From: Erythrobacter sp.
GTDB lineage: Bacteria; Pseudomonadota; Alphaproteobacteria; Sphingomonadales; Sphingomonadaceae
NCBI GenBank assembly: GCA_025698865.1
Contig: JAILWQ010000002.1
Location: forward strand, 332,385-396,384
Length of the DNA stretch: 64,000 bases
Direction: 5' to 3'
The notes below the pieces were generated by a model. That model saw nothing but the letters and a program-made list of their open reading frames with translations, did not search any database and was not told the origin of the DNA. Shown here in pieces: positions 23,962 through 33,267 of this stretch (positions are counted from its first letter, which is position 1; every line of letters begins with the position of its first letter). The translations under genes were made by a program, and so were the position numbers.

Positions 23962-26580
23962 ATGAACAAGAAAGCAAACAAGACCGTTCTTGAAACCATA
24001 CTCGACTGGTCGGCCGACCGCCCGCTTTGGCAACGCGATGCCCTGCGCCGGATCGTGACCGGCGGAACGCCCGATGACGATGGGGTGAAGGACATCCTGG
24101 CCCTGTGCAAGAAGGAGCACGGTGCCGAAGGTATTGCGTTGGAACCGGCGGCCCTCGAAGCCGCGCATTTGCCGGCCGCCCCCGCCGGCCGCGAGTCGAT
24201 AGCACTGGCAAGCGTCGGGGATATCGCCGGTGTAAACCAGCTTGCCCCCGGCCAGTCCCTACCGTTTGAAGCGGCGGGGCTCACCATCGTGTACGGGCCG
24301 AACGGGTCCGGCAAGTCGGGTTACGGGCGAGTGCTCAAGCGCGCCTGCCGTGCGCGCAAGGCGGGCGAGATCATGCCGGATGCGTACAACCCGCCGCCCG
24401 CCGGCAAAGCGACCGGCACTTTTTCGATTCTCAAGGACGGTGTAGCCGCACCGCCCGTCAGCTGGACCGACGACGGCAAGCCGGACGCGGTGCTGTCTGC
24501 CGTCAGCGTCTTTGACCGGGACTGCGGCTCGGTGCATGTGCAGGAAAAGAACGAAGTGGCGTTCAGGCCCTTCGGCTTGGATATTCCCGACGACCTCGCC
24601 GGTGTTTGCCAGGCGCTCAAGCAGAAACTGGGTGCTGAAGAAACCCAGCTCAATGCGGTCCGCGACCCGGTCTTCGATAAGCCGACGTGGAACCCGGCCA
24701 CGCCGGTCGGCGCGATCATGTCGGCACTGAGCCATGACACCGATCTTGCCGCGCTTGAGAAACTTGGTGAGATGAGCGCCGACGAGCGGGCGCGGCTGGC
24801 ACGCCTTGATGAAGACCTGCTGAAAAACCCGGCGGACGCTGCTGCCGAACAGAGGCTTTTTGCCGGCAATGTACGGCAGCTGATCGCTACCCTGGATAGG
24901 CTTGCCGCCGCCTATGGGGATGAAAAGCTGGCCGGGATGAAAACGCTGGCGGACGCGGCGCGGGACAAGCGGACGGCGGCCGATTTTGCCGCGCGCGAGA
25001 CCTTTGACGGCCTTTCCATTCCCGGTGTCGGCGGGGAAACATGGCGGGCGCTATGGGAGGCCGCCCGCCGCTATTCGGAGCAAACGGCTTATCCCGGCGC
25101 GCCTTTCCCGCCCACAGGGGACGAAGCCTGCGTCCTGTGTCACCAGGCGCTGCATGCGGATGCCAAGGACCGGCTGGGGAGCTTCGAGGCATTCGTCCGC
25201 GCGGATGCCGAATCACAAGCGTCGCGCGCCGAGCAGGACTATTCTGAGGCTCTTGCCGCATTCGCGGCGCGGCAACCGGACGTGCGCGTGATCGCGCAGG
25301 CGCGCCAGCGCATCGCCCTCCAGAACCCCGGTCTTGCCCGCAAGGTTTTGCGCTTTGTCGCCAGCGCGGATTTGCGCCGCCTGAAAGGCCTTCGCGCCCT
25401 TTCGACCGCTGACCCGCTAATCCTGCCACCGTTTTCGCCGTCACCGAAGGCGGAGCTGGAGGCGTTAGCGGCCACTCTGGAAGCCTATGCTGCCGAACTT
25501 GACGAAGCGGCCGACGCTGAAGGCCGCGACCGGCTGATCCTCGAACGTGACTCGTTGACGGACCGGGCGGCGGTTGCCGACTTTCTCGAAACCGCAAAGA
25601 AAGAAATCAAGCGACTTGATGACCTGCGCATTGTCCGCGCGTGCATCACTGACACGGCGACCAACGCCATCACCAAGCTCGGCAACGATATCGCCGACAA
25701 TGTCATCACCCCGAAAATGCGCGACCAGTTCCAGTCGGAAATCGTCCGTCTCGCAGCGGAGAAAGTGCGCGTGGAAATCGTGCGCTCGGGCGGGCAGTAC
25801 GGCTCGCCCAACTACCAGGTGCGCCTCTTTGCCAACCCGAAAGCCAAGGTCCATATGGTCCTGAGCGAGGGTGAGCAAACCTGCGTCGCTCTCGCCGCGT
25901 TCCTCACCGAACTGGCGACGGCCCAGCATAAATCTGCGCTGGTGTTCGATGACCCGGTGACATCGCTCGATCATCGCTGGCGCGAAAAGGTGGCGGACCG
26001 GCTTGTCGAAGAATCCGCGACCCGCCAGATTATCGTCTTCACCCATGACATGGTGTTCGTGAACGACCTTCACGACAAGGCCGTCCGCGAGGCTGTTCCT
26101 ATGAAGCTCGTCAGCCTGTCGCGAGGGCCAGCCGGGACGGGCATGGTCACGGACGGCTTGCCCTGGCAGCACGCCGGTATCCGCGACCGGGTTGATAAGC
26201 TGGAAAAGGCGGCGCGAGAGGCGCGGAATCTATATGACGCGAACGATGAAGAAGGATACCGGGACGCAGCCGTGAAAATCTATGACCGGCTGCGGGCGAC
26301 GTGGGAGCGCGGGCTGGAAGATGTCGCCTTTGCCGGGGTCATCCACCGCCACCGGGACTATATCGACACGAAGAACCTGAAACGGGTGACTGTCATTGAA
26401 GACGCGGATGTCGAGACATTCCGCAAGAACTTCAAGAAGTGCAGCGACCTCGTGGACGCGCACGACCCGTCGCGCGCACGGGACGGCGCGGTGCCGCCGC
26501 CCGGCGACATCCTTGCCGACATCAAGACTCTTGCGGATTGGGCGGATTCGATCCGGGTCCGGCAGAACGCCTTGCCGTGA
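23962..26580 (+). CDS. RloC-like AAA/ABC-type ATPase with zinc hook
   Basis: 872 residues with the SMC/Rad50-like head split around a helical middle. The Walker A GPNGSGKS is at about 112-119, the zinc-hook-like CVLCHQAL at about 388, the ABC signature LSEGEQTCVALAAFL near 635, the Walker B LVFDDPVTSLDH at about 660, and the switch His in IIVFTHD near 690. The C-terminal 150 residues contain RATWE and AHDPS, which could supply an Arg/Glu/His set like that of HEPN anticodon nucleases; this is weak. RloC and PrrC are phage-defence tRNA nucleases of similar architecture. The gene converges on the PLD gene of the methyltransferase operon. Confidence 0.75.
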   Translation: MNKKANKTVLETILDWSADRPLWQRDALRRIVTGGTPDDDGVKDILALCKKEHGAEGIALEPAALEAAHLPAAPAGRESIALASVGDIAGVNQLAPGQSLPFEAAGLTIVYGPNGSGKSGYGRVLKRACRARKAGEIMPDAYNPPPAGKATGTFSILKDGVAAPPVSWTDDGKPDAVLSAVSVFDRDCGSVHVQEKNEVAFRPFGLDIPDDLAGVCQALKQKLGAEETQLNAVRDPVFDKPTWNPATPVGAIMSALSHDTDLAALEKLGEMSADERARLARLDEDLLKNPADAAAEQRLFAGNVRQLIATLDRLAAAYGDEKLAGMKTLADAARDKRTAADFAARETFDGLSIPGVGGETWRALWEAARRYSEQTAYPGAPFPPTGDEACVLCHQALHADAKDRLGSFEAFVRADAESQASRAEQDYSEALAAFAARQPDVRVIAQARQRIALQNPGLARKVLRFVASADLRRLKGLRALSTADPLILPPFSPSPKAELEALAATLEAYAAELDEAADAEGRDRLILERDSLTDRAAVADFLETAKKEIKRLDDLRIVRACITDTATNAITKLGNDIADNVITPKMRDQFQSEIVRLAAEKVRVEIVRSGGQYGSPNYQVRLFANPKAKVHMVLSEGEQTCVALAAFLTELATAQHKSALVFDDPVTSLDHRWREKVADRLVEESATRQIIVFTHDMVFVNDLHDKAVREAVPMKLVSLSRGPAGTGMVTDGLPWQHAGIRDRVDKLEKAAREARNLYDANDEEGYRDAAVKIYDRLRATWERGLEDVAFAGVIHRHRDYIDTKNLKRVTVIEDADVETFRKNFKKCSDLVDAHDPSRARDGAVPPPGDILADIKTLADWADSIRVRQNALP

Positions 26581-26748
26581 CCAAGCTCGTTCGCCCTAAA
26601 TGCTTCGTGCCAGGGATCGTCACCCGAATGGGCGGAGACAGCATGGCTGGCTCCGTAGAGCCGGCACATCCGGCGGCATAGAGCCCCGTCCGCGCACGCG
26701 GAGGCACCACAATCTGGGCAGCCGTACAAGACGATTAAATTCGCTGCT

Positions 26749-27834
26749 TTACAGCAAACCGACAACCCTGTTGGTGGCCACCGTGCCAAGGCGAAAAAGC
26801 GTTTGACGCTGTGCCGAGGCCTGCCGCCACGAACGTGCAAGGTCGGACTCCCAGGGAGTCACGATCAGCTCGAAGGAACCGTTGGTCAGGCGGCGGAACA
26901 TGACCGCCGAGTCGGCATAATTGAACCCGCCCTGTGCGGCAGTCGGCAGGTTCATCCGCTCCATCTTGTTATTGCCATGCCAGGTCAGTCGCCGGTCGTT
27001 CCACACGCGCGCGCCGCTGCGGAGGACGGGCTCACCGATTATCAAGTTATGCGGATAGTCGTATTGGTCAAACACGAAGCCGAAGAACCGGTGTCCGCCG
27101 CGCGGCAGCTCCAGTTGGTTGCTCGATCCGCCCTGAAGGGCCTCGCCGTGAACCCACATGGCGGCATAGTCAGCGGGGTTGATCACTCCGGTTTCAATGG
27201 CGACGCGGAACAAGGGCAACGCGGCACCCGCCACCGGTGCCGGTGCTGCTACAGGCTGTGCCTCCTGCTCGATTTCGGGGGGCGGCGGCTGGGCCTGTCG
27301 CAGGGCGGTATAGGCTGCGAGCAATTCGTCGGTGAGAGCAGTCGTTTCAAAGCGGGCCTTGTCGAAGGCTTCATCGGCATCGGCGCGCGGAACGCCCTGC
27401 TGTGCCCATGCCGCCTCGGTATTCACGCTAAAACCGCGGCTGGTCAGGTTCGCCGAGCCAACCAGCGTGCAGCATGTTTGGGGATCAGTGCCAAAGACGT
27501 AGAGCTTGGGATGGAAGGCGCGCAGCGGCATAAGCGAGCCCTGCGCCAGCCTCTGCGCGCCCGACACCAGAACAGTGGCGTTCGCCAGCCCGCGCCAATG
27601 CTGCAAGGCTTGAGGTTCGGTAAGGCCGAAATCAAAGGATGTCACAAGGGTTTTGGGCATCGCCGCGAATGCGGCCGGCCCCACGGCATTTGCGACGGCA
27701 GACAGCAATATGTTTGCGCCGCCGAGCGTGACGTATGCGGAGGCGGCGCGGATATCGATGGCCCCCGCCGCGACCATATCGACGAGAGCATTGCGCAAGC
27801 GCGCCGGTTCTGCGGCGTTCTGGACGATCAGCAT
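26749..27834 (-). CDS. Phospholipase D-like (HKD) nuclease-family protein
   Basis: 361 residues with one complete HKD-type site FHPKLYVFG...LVGSANLTSRGF at residues about 107-135. Single-HKD bacterial proteins usually dimerise and many act as DNA nucleases (Nuc, BfiI and DISARM DrmC lineages). The C-terminal half is of unknown fold and Pro-rich in the middle (QPPPPEIEQEAQPVAAPAPV). The start overlaps the 3' end of the large methyltransferase gene by 7 bp, so it is the last cistron of that operon. It is the likely effector nuclease of the cluster, by inference. Confidence 0.8.
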   Translation of the reverse strand: MLIVQNAAEPARLRNALVDMVAAGAIDIRAASAYVTLGGANILLSAVANAVGPAAFAAMPKTLVTSFDFGLTEPQALQHWRGLANATVLVSGAQRLAQGSLMPLRAFHPKLYVFGTDPQTCCTLVGSANLTSRGFSVNTEAAWAQQGVPRADADEAFDKARFETTALTDELLAAYTALRQAQPPPPEIEQEAQPVAAPAPVAGAALPLFRVAIETGVINPADYAAMWVHGEALQGGSSNQLELPRGGHRFFGFVFDQYDYPHNLIIGEPVLRSGARVWNDRRLTWHGNNKMERMNLPTAAQGGFNYADSAVMFRRLTNGSFELIVTPWESDLARSWRQASAQRQTLFRLGTVATNRVVGLL

Positions 27835-30800
27835 ACCGGAGCCTGCGTCCCGCTACAGCTGCCGCTGCCGCCGGATGGCGCGGTGGATGCACCGGCCAGT
27901 GCCGACTGAGCCAATGCTTCAAGCTGCGCCAGTAGCGGCGATGCTTCGAGCAGCGTGCGCAATTTGCGGCGGCGCGCCGTCAGTGCTTTGGCAGGATCAG
28001 CCAGATACAGGTCCGTCGTGCAATGGCCGTCCGCTAGTGTGGCAATATCCTTGGCAAGGACCGCGATCTGCTGATGATCGCCGTTGGCGGCATCGTATGC
28101 GGGCATCATTCTGTAGGGTAGCGTGTGAAGATGCCGCTCCCCGAAATCGCCCTTCGGGTTAAACGCGAGGGTGGCGTTGGTGAGAGCCTCGCTGTTGAGC
28201 ATGCCGACCTGGTACCACGCCTCGTCCGCGTCCGTCACAACTCTCCAGTACAGTGTCTGGTCAACGACAAGGTCCTGAGCCTGCGCAACCGGAACGCATG
28301 CCGCGCAGATGATCTTGCCGCCGGCACCGGCCAGAATGAGGTACCCGCTCATACCGAAGACTTGCTTAGAAAGCTTACCCCGCTCATCGATGCGCTGTTG
28401 GAGCGACTTGCCTTTCCCCACCGTTTTGAGCCTCTGGTTGATCGCGGCGAACCGCCGTGCGGTCTGGGTAAAGCCCTGCCTGCGGATTTCGGCCTCGTCG
28501 AGAATGCTCCACGTTCCGCCCGCCGCGCGCAGCGCCGGCAGAGCCAGCGGCGCGCGATGGACACCGAGCACGAACGGCAGCAGGTTTTCCGACTGGGCCA
28601 TGCGGAAAAGAAAGCGCGGCGCGACATGGCCGGGGAAGCGGTCTGCCGCCATTTCTTTGGCTGATTTGATCGTAAATCCCCACGCGGAAGCGCGTGTCGG
28701 CGTATCGACGCGAACCTCCGCGCCCGCATTCTGGACGATGTCCACGCAGACGGCCGTGCGCGGCATAAGGTCGGCTCCCTGCTGCGGCAGGTCGCCGCCA
28801 CCGCCGGCCACGGCTGAACCGCCGCCCGTTTCGAGCACCCAGGCGCTGCGCGCCGAACCGATGGTGCGAACCGAAAAGCCTGCGGCGTTCAGCCCCGCGT
28901 CTGTCGCGACAAAGCCGCTAAACATGCTTTGTGGAAGACCGGTCGTATTCGCTCTTTTGTGACCGACCAGCGCCGCGCCGGGATATTTGAAGGTTCCGGG
29001 CGCGACCTGCCAGATTTCGGCGATGTCGAACGGGACGGGGCGGTCGCTTGTCAGGAAATCATGCTGCCTGAGCCTTTCGTGGTGGGTGCCGTTCAGCACC
29101 GTGCCGGGTACAAGACAGGCGACGCAGGCATCCGGTCCCAAATAACGGTCGATGGCATGAAGCAGGTGCATCGTGCCCAGCTCAAGATGGAGGAAGGACT
29201 GTCCTGCGGGCTGGATGCCGTAGAGTTTCGCTCGGCCTTTCAGCAAGTCCCGGTACGGGTTGTCGGCCAGCCCGCTCATGGCGAGCCATGGCGGATTGGA
29301 CACAAGCCCGTTGAAGTGGCCGGTCAGCAGCCCCGGCCTGTAGGTATTGCGCAGGATGAACGCCCAGATGCCGTTGCGCCCGGCAACGGCCAGTTCAGCC
29401 ATGCGATGCGCCAGCGGGAACAGCGCCTCGGAAAGCTGCGTGTAAAGCTCCGGCGACAACGTGATCCCGAACGCCGCAATCGTACCGTCGAGAAAACTGT
29501 CTGCTTCCGCCTTTGTGAAACCCTCAATGGTTCCGCGCCGCTGCGCATCACGCGCTTCGTCATAGGCCCAGTCCACGATCCGGTCGAAAAACTCCCGGTA
29601 CGTCGGCTGCACCAACGCTGTCGGTAAATGTACTGTCGCGCCGTCAAGCGATATCGGAATGGTATCGCTTTCGCCGACCAGCGGAACTGACGCGGAAACC
29701 GGTGTGACGGCGAACAGCGAGTCCGCATGATAGACCGGGATGACGATGGGCTTCGTCGCCGCCTTGATCTCAGCCGAGAGACTGACGACCCAAGTTGTTT
29801 TGGCGAGACTGACGGCCAGCGGGTCGATGTCGAAGCCGGTTGCTACGTCTTCAAGCTGTTCGATGGTGGAAAAGCCGAACCGTATTCGTGTGGCCTTTAT
29901 GATTTCTGCGAGCATCGTCCCGGACCCACAGCACATATCGACGATCCGGGGGCTTTCCCCGTTCGGGAGGCCGTCGATGCAACGGTCGGCAAGCAGACGG
30001 GCGAGCCAGTGCGGGGTCCATTCCTGGCCGAGCAACTTGCGCTGGCTACGGCGGGCGAGCTGCGCCATCAAACGGCCGAACAAATCCTCTTCGGGATACC
30101 AGCCGAAATCGTAAGCATAGAGATCGCGCTGGAGGTTGCGTGCCACGGCGACAAGCCGCTCGATGTAGGACGGGCCGATAAGCCAGCCGAAATAATCCTG
30201 CTCGACCACATTCTCCAGCTGAAAATTGTTGCGGAAGAATTCCCCGTTCAGGATTGTCTTCAACTCGTCGTCCGTGCTGAGCACCGCCTTACCTGTCAGC
30301 ACGTTCGCGCTCAGAAGCCGCGCGAGAAGGGTCACGTAAGTTTCATCAACATACGCGGTGGTGCGGAAGGTGCCTGCCGGCCCTTCCAGATGATCGACGA
30401 ACTTCGACCAGAGATCGGTGGCGAGGCTCGCCGACGGATCGGCCTTACGCCCCTTGTCCACCAGCAACGACAAAGGGCCGGCGCTGCTCTTATATGCGGC
30501 AGAGTCCATGCCAAGGTCGGAGGCAAGAAATTCGGACCGCAACGGCCGCGACTGTTCGCGCGCCAGATGCTTTTTGATAAAGCCGCCGAGCTGCTCGGCG
30601 GACAGGACGCTGTCATCGGGCAGCTTGAGTTCGTCGATAACAATGAGCGTGATGTCGGCAGCGGTGCAGGACGATGGATCGACCCCCGCCGCAAGCTCGG
30701 CATCGTAGGCGTGCCATTCGACCGTGTCTGACAACACACCCCGGACCGTTGAAACCGGCATGCCCGCGCGGACAAGCCCCGCCGCCTGCTCCTGCACCTG

Positions 30801-31100
30801 CCCGTAACCGGTATCGCGCTTGGCGGCGTTCCGCAGGTCGGATTCGTACTCAATCGTGGTCGAACCCACGAGATTGTCGATGAACCGGGATGCGGCCTTG
30901 CCCGATCCTGTGCCCACCTTGGTATGGGCTTCCGTTCCTTCGGTGTAGTTGTTGATCCAGGTCTCGTGCGCGGTGTCCGGGAACATAAGCCGCAATCGCC
31001 CCTGGAACTCGCTGCGTAGCACCGCCTCGACATGACCAGCATCCCGCAGCATGCGGCAGCGCGCGATAGTTTCACGAATGCGGCCAATATCAGCTGTCAT
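27828..31100 (-). CDS. Large N6-adenine DNA methyltransferase
   Basis: 1090 residues from MTADIGRIRETIARC; the 125 residues further upstream on the ORF track lie inside the previous gene and are out-of-frame shadow. A helical N-terminal part of about 330 residues precedes the methyltransferase domain. That domain has LLGQEWTPHWLA, motif I IVDMCCGSGTMLAE (about 385), GFDIDPLAVSLAKTTW and the catalytic NPPW motif near 600 (LVSNPPWLAM). The C-terminal 450 residues may be a target-recognition region. The size and layout recall the large methylases of BREX, DISARM and type IIL systems, but it has no fused nuclease that I can see. It overlaps both neighbours. Confidence 0.85.
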   Translation of the reverse strand: MTADIGRIRETIARCRMLRDAGHVEAVLRSEFQGRLRLMFPDTAHETWINNYTEGTEAHTKVGTGSGKAASRFIDNLVGSTTIEYESDLRNAAKRDTGYGQVQEQAAGLVRAGMPVSTVRGVLSDTVEWHAYDAELAAGVDPSSCTAADITLIVIDELKLPDDSVLSAEQLGGFIKKHLAREQSRPLRSEFLASDLGMDSAAYKSSAGPLSLLVDKGRKADPSASLATDLWSKFVDHLEGPAGTFRTTAYVDETYVTLLARLLSANVLTGKAVLSTDDELKTILNGEFFRNNFQLENVVEQDYFGWLIGPSYIERLVAVARNLQRDLYAYDFGWYPEEDLFGRLMAQLARRSQRKLLGQEWTPHWLARLLADRCIDGLPNGESPRIVDMCCGSGTMLAEIIKATRIRFGFSTIEQLEDVATGFDIDPLAVSLAKTTWVVSLSAEIKAATKPIVIPVYHADSLFAVTPVSASVPLVGESDTIPISLDGATVHLPTALVQPTYREFFDRIVDWAYDEARDAQRRGTIEGFTKAEADSFLDGTIAAFGITLSPELYTQLSEALFPLAHRMAELAVAGRNGIWAFILRNTYRPGLLTGHFNGLVSNPPWLAMSGLADNPYRDLLKGRAKLYGIQPAGQSFLHLELGTMHLLHAIDRYLGPDACVACLVPGTVLNGTHHERLRQHDFLTSDRPVPFDIAEIWQVAPGTFKYPGAALVGHKRANTTGLPQSMFSGFVATDAGLNAAGFSVRTIGSARSAWVLETGGGSAVAGGGGDLPQQGADLMPRTAVCVDIVQNAGAEVRVDTPTRASAWGFTIKSAKEMAADRFPGHVAPRFLFRMAQSENLLPFVLGVHRAPLALPALRAAGGTWSILDEAEIRRQGFTQTARRFAAINQRLKTVGKGKSLQQRIDERGKLSKQVFGMSGYLILAGAGGKIICAACVPVAQAQDLVVDQTLYWRVVTDADEAWYQVGMLNSEALTNATLAFNPKGDFGERHLHTLPYRMMPAYDAANGDHQQIAVLAKDIATLADGHCTTDLYLADPAKALTARRRKLRTLLEASPLLAQLEALAQSALAGASTAPSGGSGSCSGTQAPVC

Positions 31101-33267
31101 GGGCGGTCCTTTGGCGGGCGGCGCACGCGGCCTCAAGGCGGGAATCGATGTGGTGCGCCAGGTCTTTGAGGTGGTTTTTATCCATACCGGGCAACGAAGC
31201 GGCAAGGATGAACATGTCAATCTGGTGCCGGGCTGACGGCACGTCCGCAGCCAGCTGCTGTCCGAGCGCGGCAAGTTTCTCGCAGTCGCGGTCCGATAAA
31301 GTGGGAATCGGCACCTGACGGATGTGCGTCGCTTCGAGTTTGAGCGCGCCGCCGCCAAGCGGCGTGCCGGCGGCTTCCATCGCCGCCCGGCACCAGCTGC
31401 TGTGGAACAGGGCGTAAAGCGCATGCGCTGTCCACCGCCTTTGCTCCGCCCACAGCGTTGAGAAGTTGGCATCAATCAGGACCGGCGGCTGCGTATTCAG
31501 CGCAACGGCCGGTGTGCCGTGATTGATGCGTGGCGTAAAAATCTTGGGCAGGTGGCGCGCGGTGAAGGCCGGCAGCATGTACCAAAAGCGCGGCACGTCG
31601 CGGCCGTTCGCGGGCCGGCGGACATTGGTGCGCACGGCCGTGAGATCGGGAATGAACCGGGCCGGCTCTTTCGGGTCCAGCGCGGTCCGGGCTGCCAGAC
31701 GTACGAACGAAGCGAGCTCGGGAGGCATAACGCGGGGCGCAGACACGTGCCGCTTACGATAGGCCTCCGCCGCTTCTGCGACGAGCGGTTGGTCTTCCGG
31801 CAGAACCCAATCAGACAAATCAAGCGCGCGCGTTGCCGGAACGCGCCCGTCCGCAAAGGCTTGCATATCCGCCTGACGATGAAGAACGGGGCGCAGCGCC
31901 GCTACGGGAACGCGAACCTGCATGTTCTTAAAGCTGTCCGATGTTTCGACGGTGACGGTCTCGCCCTCTTCGTCACCGGCAAGCGTCACATAGAAGAACC
32001 GGTTGCAGCCCGAACGCAGGCCCTGGCTGACCCGGATGCCCGCCTGTTCGAGCGTCTGGAGGTGCGCCGGCGCCGTTCCGGGCGGCAGCATGTCTCGCAA
32101 TCCTTCCGGTATCGCCGCCGGCCTTGCGTCACGGGCGGAAAATAGGGGCAGGATATCGGGCCTGTTTTCGGCCTTTTGGAACCAGCCCTTGCGTGCAAGG
32201 CGCTGCTCCAGCGTGTGCCATTCCTCATCCAGCGCAAAGGGGCGGCGCTCAATGCCCGGCACCTCCCCGTTTGCCGCGCCCGCCCATGCCGCAAAATCCC
32301 GCTCCGGTTCCGAACCGGGAAAGGCACCGCCCACAAGCGACTCTCCGCCCGCAGCCGCCGGTGCAACTTGCAGCCAGGTTGCCGGCAAAAGCGACCGGCC
32401 TGACACGGGCGCTTGCGCCTCGTCCCAAGAAAGCCGCCGCGCGATCAAAAGATGCGTGCGCACCAGCGCATCGGAAAACCAGCCGGGCTGGGTATCCGCG
32501 ACAATGTACTCAAGACGAAACGCGCGCAGCAGCAGGTAGCGCACGACATCGGCATAGTCGCGCGAACGCCAGGTGGCGGGAACGACAAGGGCCAGGCGGC
32601 CGCCCGGCCGTGTCAACAGGGCGGACAGGAGCCAGGCCGGTACGGAAAGATCGGCAAGGCCCGAATAGCCGTCAACTAGCGCCTGCCAGAGCACGCGCTC
32701 GCCGCCGGTCACGCGCGCGTCCACAATCGCGGACAGGCCCCGGCGCACGTCACCGACACCGGCACCGTTCCCGTTTTGCGACTGGTATCTCACATAGGGG
32801 GGGTTGGTGATGACAAGATCGTAGCCGGGCGCATCCAGCGCCGCGATGGTGGCGGGGTCGAACGCGCTGCCCGTGAGAATATGGCTGCTCTCCGCAGCAT
32901 CGTCCGCCTGCAAAGCCGCCATCCTGCGACCGCAGAAGGCGGCTGTTTCGGAATCAAGCTCTATGCCGTCCAGTCGGCTGAGACGGGCTCCCCGCGCCTG
33001 TGTCGTTAATGCTGCCGAATCAAGGAGGTCGCCGTGCCCGGCCATCGGATCGATCACCGTGCGCGCGCCGGGGTCGAGCGCTAGGTGCGCGAGAAGCGCC
33101 CCCAACGGCAACCCAGTAAAGAACTGCCCCAGCCGTTTGCGCTGAGCCGGCGGCAGGCTTTCCTCGAAGGAACGCGCCGAAGACCTAATCGCGCCGACTG
33201 CGCTAGTCGCCGGCACTGCATAGAACTCCGGGCAGCGGTTGCTCCGCATACCAGCGATAGAAGACAT
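31090..33267 (-). CDS. Second N6-adenine DNA methyltransferase (Eco57I/TaqI-like)
   Basis: Up to 725 residues. The start is uncertain because the ORF overlaps the preceding gene by 65 bp; a GTG near 33216 would cut the overlap to 14 bp. Motifs: RLGQFFTGLPLG (about 45), motif I VIDPMAGHGDLL (about 70), an acidic ribose motif GIELDSETAAFC, and the catalytic TNPPYVRYQ (about 156). The C-terminal half has features of a TaqI-like target-recognition domain, with QGLRSGCNRFFYV. It is the middle of three consecutive methylase genes; the next starts 11 bp before its stop. Confidence 0.83.
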   Translation of the reverse strand: MSSIAGMRSNRCPEFYAVPATSAVGAIRSSARSFEESLPPAQRKRLGQFFTGLPLGALLAHLALDPGARTVIDPMAGHGDLLDSAALTTQARGARLSRLDGIELDSETAAFCGRRMAALQADDAAESSHILTGSAFDPATIAALDAPGYDLVITNPPYVRYQSQNGNGAGVGDVRRGLSAIVDARVTGGERVLWQALVDGYSGLADLSVPAWLLSALLTRPGGRLALVVPATWRSRDYADVVRYLLLRAFRLEYIVADTQPGWFSDALVRTHLLIARRLSWDEAQAPVSGRSLLPATWLQVAPAAAGGESLVGGAFPGSEPERDFAAWAGAANGEVPGIERRPFALDEEWHTLEQRLARKGWFQKAENRPDILPLFSARDARPAAIPEGLRDMLPPGTAPAHLQTLEQAGIRVSQGLRSGCNRFFYVTLAGDEEGETVTVETSDSFKNMQVRVPVAALRPVLHRQADMQAFADGRVPATRALDLSDWVLPEDQPLVAEAAEAYRKRHVSAPRVMPPELASFVRLAARTALDPKEPARFIPDLTAVRTNVRRPANGRDVPRFWYMLPAFTARHLPKIFTPRINHGTPAVALNTQPPVLIDANFSTLWAEQRRWTAHALYALFHSSWCRAAMEAAGTPLGGGALKLEATHIRQVPIPTLSDRDCEKLAALGQQLAADVPSARHQIDMFILAASLPGMDKNHLKDLAHHIDSRLEAACAARQRTAHDS

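Noticed and set aside
31101-31475. N-terminal extension of the 1090-residue methylase
   Set aside because: It lies within the upstream methylase gene, has shadow-like composition, and an ATG at 31100 gives the usual short overlap.
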